Assembly (NCBI RefSeq): GCF_011745365.1
Contig: NW_024468919.1
Coordinates: 558,001-622,000 of the forward strand
DNA from: Cryphonectria parasitica EP155
Taxonomy: Eukaryota; Ascomycota; Sordariomycetes; Diaporthales; Cryphonectriaceae
Length of the DNA stretch: 64,000 nt
Direction of reading: 5' to 3'
Of this stretch, positions 59,504-64,000 are shown piece after piece. The position numbers and the translations under genes are program-made. Within the stretch, counting starts at the first letter, position 1; every line of letters starts with the position of its first letter. Under the pieces are notes generated by a model that worked only from the letters and a program-made list of their open reading frames with translations, ran no database searches and had not been told where the DNA came from.

Positions 59504-61817
59504 CTGAGAAAATGGAAGAAACTGTTGCTGCTGCTGAGCCTGCCCATAAGCATTCTGCTGCTGGTCAAACGGCTGGATGGCATGTTGCTGCTGAGGGGTT
59601 GGCACGAGCTGCTGTTGCTCCGACTTCTCCGGCTGGTCGGTTGGAGCCACGACCCGTACATTCCTCCTCTTTGCCTTCTTTTGTTCTTGTTGCCAAGAAT
59701 GCAGAGGGAGTTGCTGTTGCTGCTCAGCTGGCTGGAAGGTATCGTTCCGCCGGTCCAAGGGCTGGGTGGCATGTTTCTGCTGCTGCTGCTGCTGCTGCTC
59801 CAGCTGCTGCGGCTGGTCAGTTGGAGCTACGATCCGCACTTTCTTCTTGTTCTTCGTCGTCTTCTTCTTCCCTTGCCGTTGAGAAACTGGAGAGATTTGC
59901 TGTTGTTGCTGCTGCTGCTGCTGGCCAACCAGCTGGATGGTGTGTCGTTGTTGACGGGCTGTATCTTCTCGCCCCAGATGGGCCCGCAAGAGTTCCTGCT
60001 CCTGGAGACTTGGCAAAACCTGATGCTGCTGGGGGCTCGGTGGGAGTGCATTCTGTAGCTGAAGGGCTGGTAAGACCGGCAAGTCTTCCTGTTGGAGAGG
60101 AGTCGAGGCCCGTGGCGCGTAGCAAGTAGCTGGGTGGATAGGCTGCTGTAGCAGAGGGGCCGGCAAGATCATCGGACCCTCGACCCTTGGCAGGAACGGC
60201 TGTTGAGGAGGCGGCCGGAAAGCATGTTGTGGAAATTGTGGTGGAAAGTCTGGCGAGAAATTCTGCTGTTCAAGAGTCGGTAAGACTCCCTGATGGTGGG
60301 TTGGCTGGAAGAGCTGCTGCTGTTGCGGAGAGTTCGTCCAGTATTGCTGTTGAGGAACTGAAGAGAAGGGGGGCCCATTTCGCCTCCAGAATTGCGCCGG
60401 CACCGCCTGCGGCTGGAAGAGTTCCTCTTGCTCGCTGGCTGTGTTCAAGAGGGGCGGCATCTGGACAATATACTCACTGATCCGTTGCTCCAGTTCTGCG
60501 AGGTCAAGCTCCTGCTCCTGAGCCGGGTGGTCCTGACTTCGGCCCTGTTTCTCCTCGTCCCCCTCCCAGATGTCTTTTCCGCCATCCACCAGGAAGCTGA
60601 TGGGCAGTGTTCCAGGGAGTGGGCGCTGAGGCCTCGGAAGGGCCGGTGGAACCTCGGGCCGAACCTCGGGCCTAGGGGGCGGCCCCATGAGCCGGGACTC
60701 GGGGCCCGCCGGGCGGAGTCGAGGCTTTGACATCGTGTTCGCTATCGCCTGCTTGCAGACTTGGACATTGAGGTCATAGGCCTTGTTGAGCTCATCTCGG
60801 ACCAGCTTCTTCTGCTCCTTCTCGAGCTTCTCCGCCAATGCCATGTCGACGGTGCCAGGCCGCGGGCAGCGCAGAAGGGCGCGCCTGCGGATCAACCCCT
60901 GCTGCCGGAGCGAGTAGTGTATACTGATCAAGAACGCGAAGTCATCGACCTCCCCTTTTGGGTCTTTCACCAGCTTGCACAGCTGCCTCACGAAGCCAAT
61001 GATGTAGATCTCCTTGGCCTCATCATCGTCGAGTGGGAGAACCGGAGACAGACCGTTTTGCTCGAGGATGCCGGAGTTGGCGGTGCGGCAATCCTCCTCG
61101 GTGATGGTCACTTCCATATTCTTGAGCATAAACTTGCAGACCCTTTGGCCGTCCAAGTCGGACACGAGCCTGTAACCGTCAGGGTTGCACCTGAAATACT
61201 GGACGATGTCCAGCCAGGTCACCGGGGGCTTGGGGTAGCCCACGAAGGTATAACTCTCGCCAGTTATGATCGGACCATGGAAGAACTGATCTATGTTGCG
61301 TGAAAGGACAGGTTCCGACATATTGACCCCCAGGTGAGCCGCCAAGCTCTCGTTGTTCGTGAAGATCTCCGCGTACTTTAGCAAGATGTTCTTATAATCT
61401 TCGATACAGATACCAAATTCTGGACATGGAAGCAGGTATGTGTCACCAGGCGTCCTGATCCGATAGTTCACTGGAGCCCCGAATGTACCTGATTTCGTCA
61501 ATAAGTATCAGCAGGGCAAATGGTTTTGAGGGAAAAGAGGCACTGGCTTTTATATTCCACGATGGCAGGGGGGTTTGGCCTTGTCATCAGAGAGGGCTGG
61601 TCAGGGTCATCATCTCGCGGGAGGGGGAGGGCACTTCCTGCTTACTTCTCTGCCATGCATGGTCTCCCCACCAGTAATTCGTGAGATTAAGGATGTGATT
61701 GCGAGGTGGAAAGTCGCGTTCGGGCCCCTTGCCCTTGTCAAGGCTCGGCACCGTACTGGAGCCTGGGTTTGGCTGAGGGTTACTAGGCATGGCCGGGTCA
61801 AGCTGAGGCCGAAACAT
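58931..61817 (-). CDS. Gln-rich protein with unknown N-terminal domain
   Basis: Complement exons 61646..61817 and 58931..61488 give 909 residues; the 157-nt intron has a GTAAGC donor and CAG acceptor, and the split Ser codon joins HAWQRS to TFGAPVNY. Residues about 40-310 look folded (FGICIEDYKNILLKYAEIF, PPVTWLDIVQYFRCNPDGY, VCKFMLKNMEVTITEEDC) and then become helical and charged. The remaining 600 residues are Gln/Pro-rich with several CAG tracts, and three related blocks of the type KKxRxVAPTDQP near 59640, 59830 and the intervening repeats. This architecture suggests a transcriptional regulator, but I recognise no DNA-binding domain. The start is the first ATG in frame; a second Met lies nine codons on. 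Confidence 0.7.
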
Positions 61818-64000
61818 TGTTACAGGTTGTCTACCAGACCAGGAGGAGCCTATGAGTAACTCTGGGACCCGGATTGCTACCAAGTGAGCCAGCGATGACT
61901 GGCTTTGAGAGGGTGTGGCGGCTCGGGTCTGGGGTTAGCTCCTCAGCCTCTTTTTCTTTTTCTTTATGGTGTGGAGTAACTAATTGGTGGTGGGTGGGAG
62001 GATACTGCCGCTAAAGGCTGGGTGCACAAAAATACCCGGCATGATGCACAGAGACAGAGAGAGAGAGAGAGTAGAGTAAAGGAGGGGAAGATGTGGAAAG
62101 AGGAGGGAAGAAAGAGAGAGCACATACTTTTGTGTGAGAGACTTTATAGACCACTCAGAAACCAGGGAGGGTACAGCAATTTGCACCGTCCCTTACAAGT
62201 TGGCGGCAATCAGTAGTCGCTTAGTGAGGGCCCTGGCTCTGAAGGAGGACCGAGAGAAGAAAGCAGGTCATAGCCATCTGCATTCGAGTACCTTGCACAG
62301 GGCAGTGAAGCAAGAGAAGGGCGCACAGGAAACCCCACTGCAGGTATCCTACAAGGTGGTGAAAAGTCAGTGGTCATTTAAAGAGGCCGCATTGGAAGAA
62401 AATCCGAATAGAAAGGATTGCAACGTACTCGCTGGACTTTGGACACACGCACAGACAATATGAGATGGCGATGATCACTTTGTGTAGAAACTTGGGCGGG
62501 ACAAAAAGAGATTAAATAACCAGAGTGCAGAAATTTGGTAGTATGCAGAGATACCAGTCAGGAAAGTTGATTACGAAGACAGACATCGAGAGGGCACAGG
62601 CTGACGATCGTACATGCAGATGAGCAGCAAAAGAAAAAGACAGAAGAAGAGAGGTCTATTTCTCCGAGCCTTATAAGCATGCCTCTTCACATCTAGGGTT
62701 GGCAGCGCAATGCAGGTTGTGCTGTTCATGGGATGGGCTGGGTTGTGTGGTCGAGACGACCATGGCATGGATTGTCTCTGATCATCCACCGCCATCGGGT
62801 CGATGGCTGACATTGCCCCTCCCCCCCCCCCCTCCCCCCTCTTTTTCGCATACTGACAAGGACTGGGCGCCTCGAGGACAAGTAAGCAAAGGAGGGGTGT
62901 ACAAAAGCAGAGACGAGTGGGTATGGACCAAAAGAGAGAAAGAAAAAGAGCACATGTCGCATGCCCGGGCTAGTAACAAATGTATGTACCGGTACAATCC
63001 GGGAATATCAAACCCGGCCGTCTGCCGACCCTCGAGGTGCAGAAGTTTCTATGTGGTTTTTTATTCTTTCTTTTTCGGCCGGGCGTGGCACGCTCCACCA
63101 GCTCACCATTCCGGGGATGCTATGACAGGGCTATCTCGCTTAGATGCCTTTGCTGCCTTGAAAAAGTAATGCATTGCATTCACACCTTCTTTTTAGAGAA
63201 ATACGAAGATGGTGTACAATACCGCCTTACCACATCTCATTCAATAATTCTCCCGGCCCTCTCCGCCCCTCTTCTTACGACATCCAGGATTGATATGACT
63301 TGCAGCATCAGTAGTAGCGACAGCATCAGGATCGCAGGCTTGTAGGTGTACCGTACCCTTTGTTTTGCCTTGGTAAGCGCTAGAATAAGATTATTTGGGG
63401 GGGGGGGGGGTTTCCGTCAAGAAAGACCCACACTCCTCTCTCCTCTCTCTTCTTTTTCTCGACTCGCGTCCTCCTGATATGGGATGGAATGCATCTACCG
63501 CTCTTTCTCATTTTCCTCGCCAGAGGAGAGACACTTGAGAATTAGGTCGGCGATGACGTGGGTAGTCTCTGCCGCCTCATTGGTTCAATCCTGAAGCCCG
63601 ACGTCTTCTCCTTGAAGTCGCATGCACAGCGGCCCAAACCTGGTCAAGTGCATGCCCCAGCTGCATTTTCCCCCTCTTGCCATTCCCTTTGATGCTTTTT
63701 CTAAGGAGGGCTAAGTAACATCGGACCATACATTAGGGATCGTGTAGTTACACAACATCAAAATTGCTCACCTCGCAACAGGTTCTGGCCTAACAAAAGC
63801 AAAGGACTAACCACTAGCTCCATTGTACAGCTACCTATGGCGCATTCTGATACATACGGGATTAATTAAGATGAGGGGAAGGGGAAAGCCAGCTCATCAA
63901 TCACAGACACGCACGCACATGCACGCCTACACTTGAAATGATACCCTCCGCGAATGCCCTCGTGCATGCCGCTGTCGCCCTCAGGTAGCAATATTTCAGT
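61818..64000. other. Intergenic to window end
   Basis: Presumed promoter of the Gln-rich gene, then DNA with a GA microsatellite (62055-62071), C and G homopolymers (62821-62830, 63397-63410) and short conflicting frames. No gene is supported. Confidence 0.5.
62055..62071. repeat. (GA)n microsatellite
   Basis: A short GA dinucleotide run. Confidence 0.9.

Noticed and set aside
59452..60129. 225-codon Ala/Leu-rich frame on the plus strand
   Set aside because: It is the antisense of the CAG-rich part of the Gln-rich gene.

Overview
The window is nuclear DNA of a filamentous ascomycete, most likely a Sordariomycete (Pezizomycotina). The basis is short GT-AG introns (50-250 nt) with CTAAC/CTGAC-type branch sites, pyrimidine-rich leaders, and fungal-specific families (ISN1, PFA5, RfeG-like, ASH1-type SET protein). 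Intergenic DNA is unusually long and full of microsatellites and G/C homopolymers. No rRNA, tRNA, CRISPR array or intact transposon was recognised. Exon coordinates below were worked out by eye; for all complete genes the spliced frames close exactly.

Layout. 1-1225: 3' part of a coiled-coil, serine-rich protein (+). 1863-3567: IMP-specific 5'-nucleotidase ISN1 (-, 4 exons). 5052-9083: Nmd5/Sxm1-type importin beta (-, 10 exons). 13184-14547: RfeG-like regulator (-). 18827-21257: DNA polymerase eta (-), with an apparent GC-AG intron beside its catalytic residues. 28261-30230: cytochrome P450 (+). 31371-32694: palmitoyltransferase PFA5 (-). 39111-39254: a 47-residue Cys/His protein (+) inside a 10-kb gene-poor stretch. 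42930-47440: ASH1-type H3K36 methyltransferase (-) with Gln/His-rich N-terminus and H1-like tail. 58931-61817: 909-residue Gln-rich protein of unknown function (-). The first gene is cut by the window edge.

48.8-58.4 kb differs in character. It holds small, mostly unrecognised or broken genes: a truncated, frameshifted ferric-reductase-like remnant; coiled-coil and membrane-segment fragments; an AT-rich pair of ORFans that may be one gene; a two-exon Ser/Thr/Pro-rich protein with a C-x2-C region; a frameshifted member of a fungal family with a PD-(D/E)xK-like F-x-E-x-K site; a tetraspan-like membrane pseudogene; and an intact MADS-box-like small protein. I read it as an accessory or decaying island between housekeeping genes. 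I saw no captain recombinase or terminal repeat to name it as a specific element.

The conserved genes are unrelated housekeeping functions (purine salvage, nuclear import, translesion synthesis, palmitoylation, chromatin) and form no operon or evident cluster. The P450 has no biosynthetic neighbours. The large gene-poor blocks (9.1-13.2, 14.5-18.8, 21.3-28.3, 32.7-42.9 kb) may hold noncoding transcripts or very small genes; the 39.1-kb gene shows that such genes exist there.
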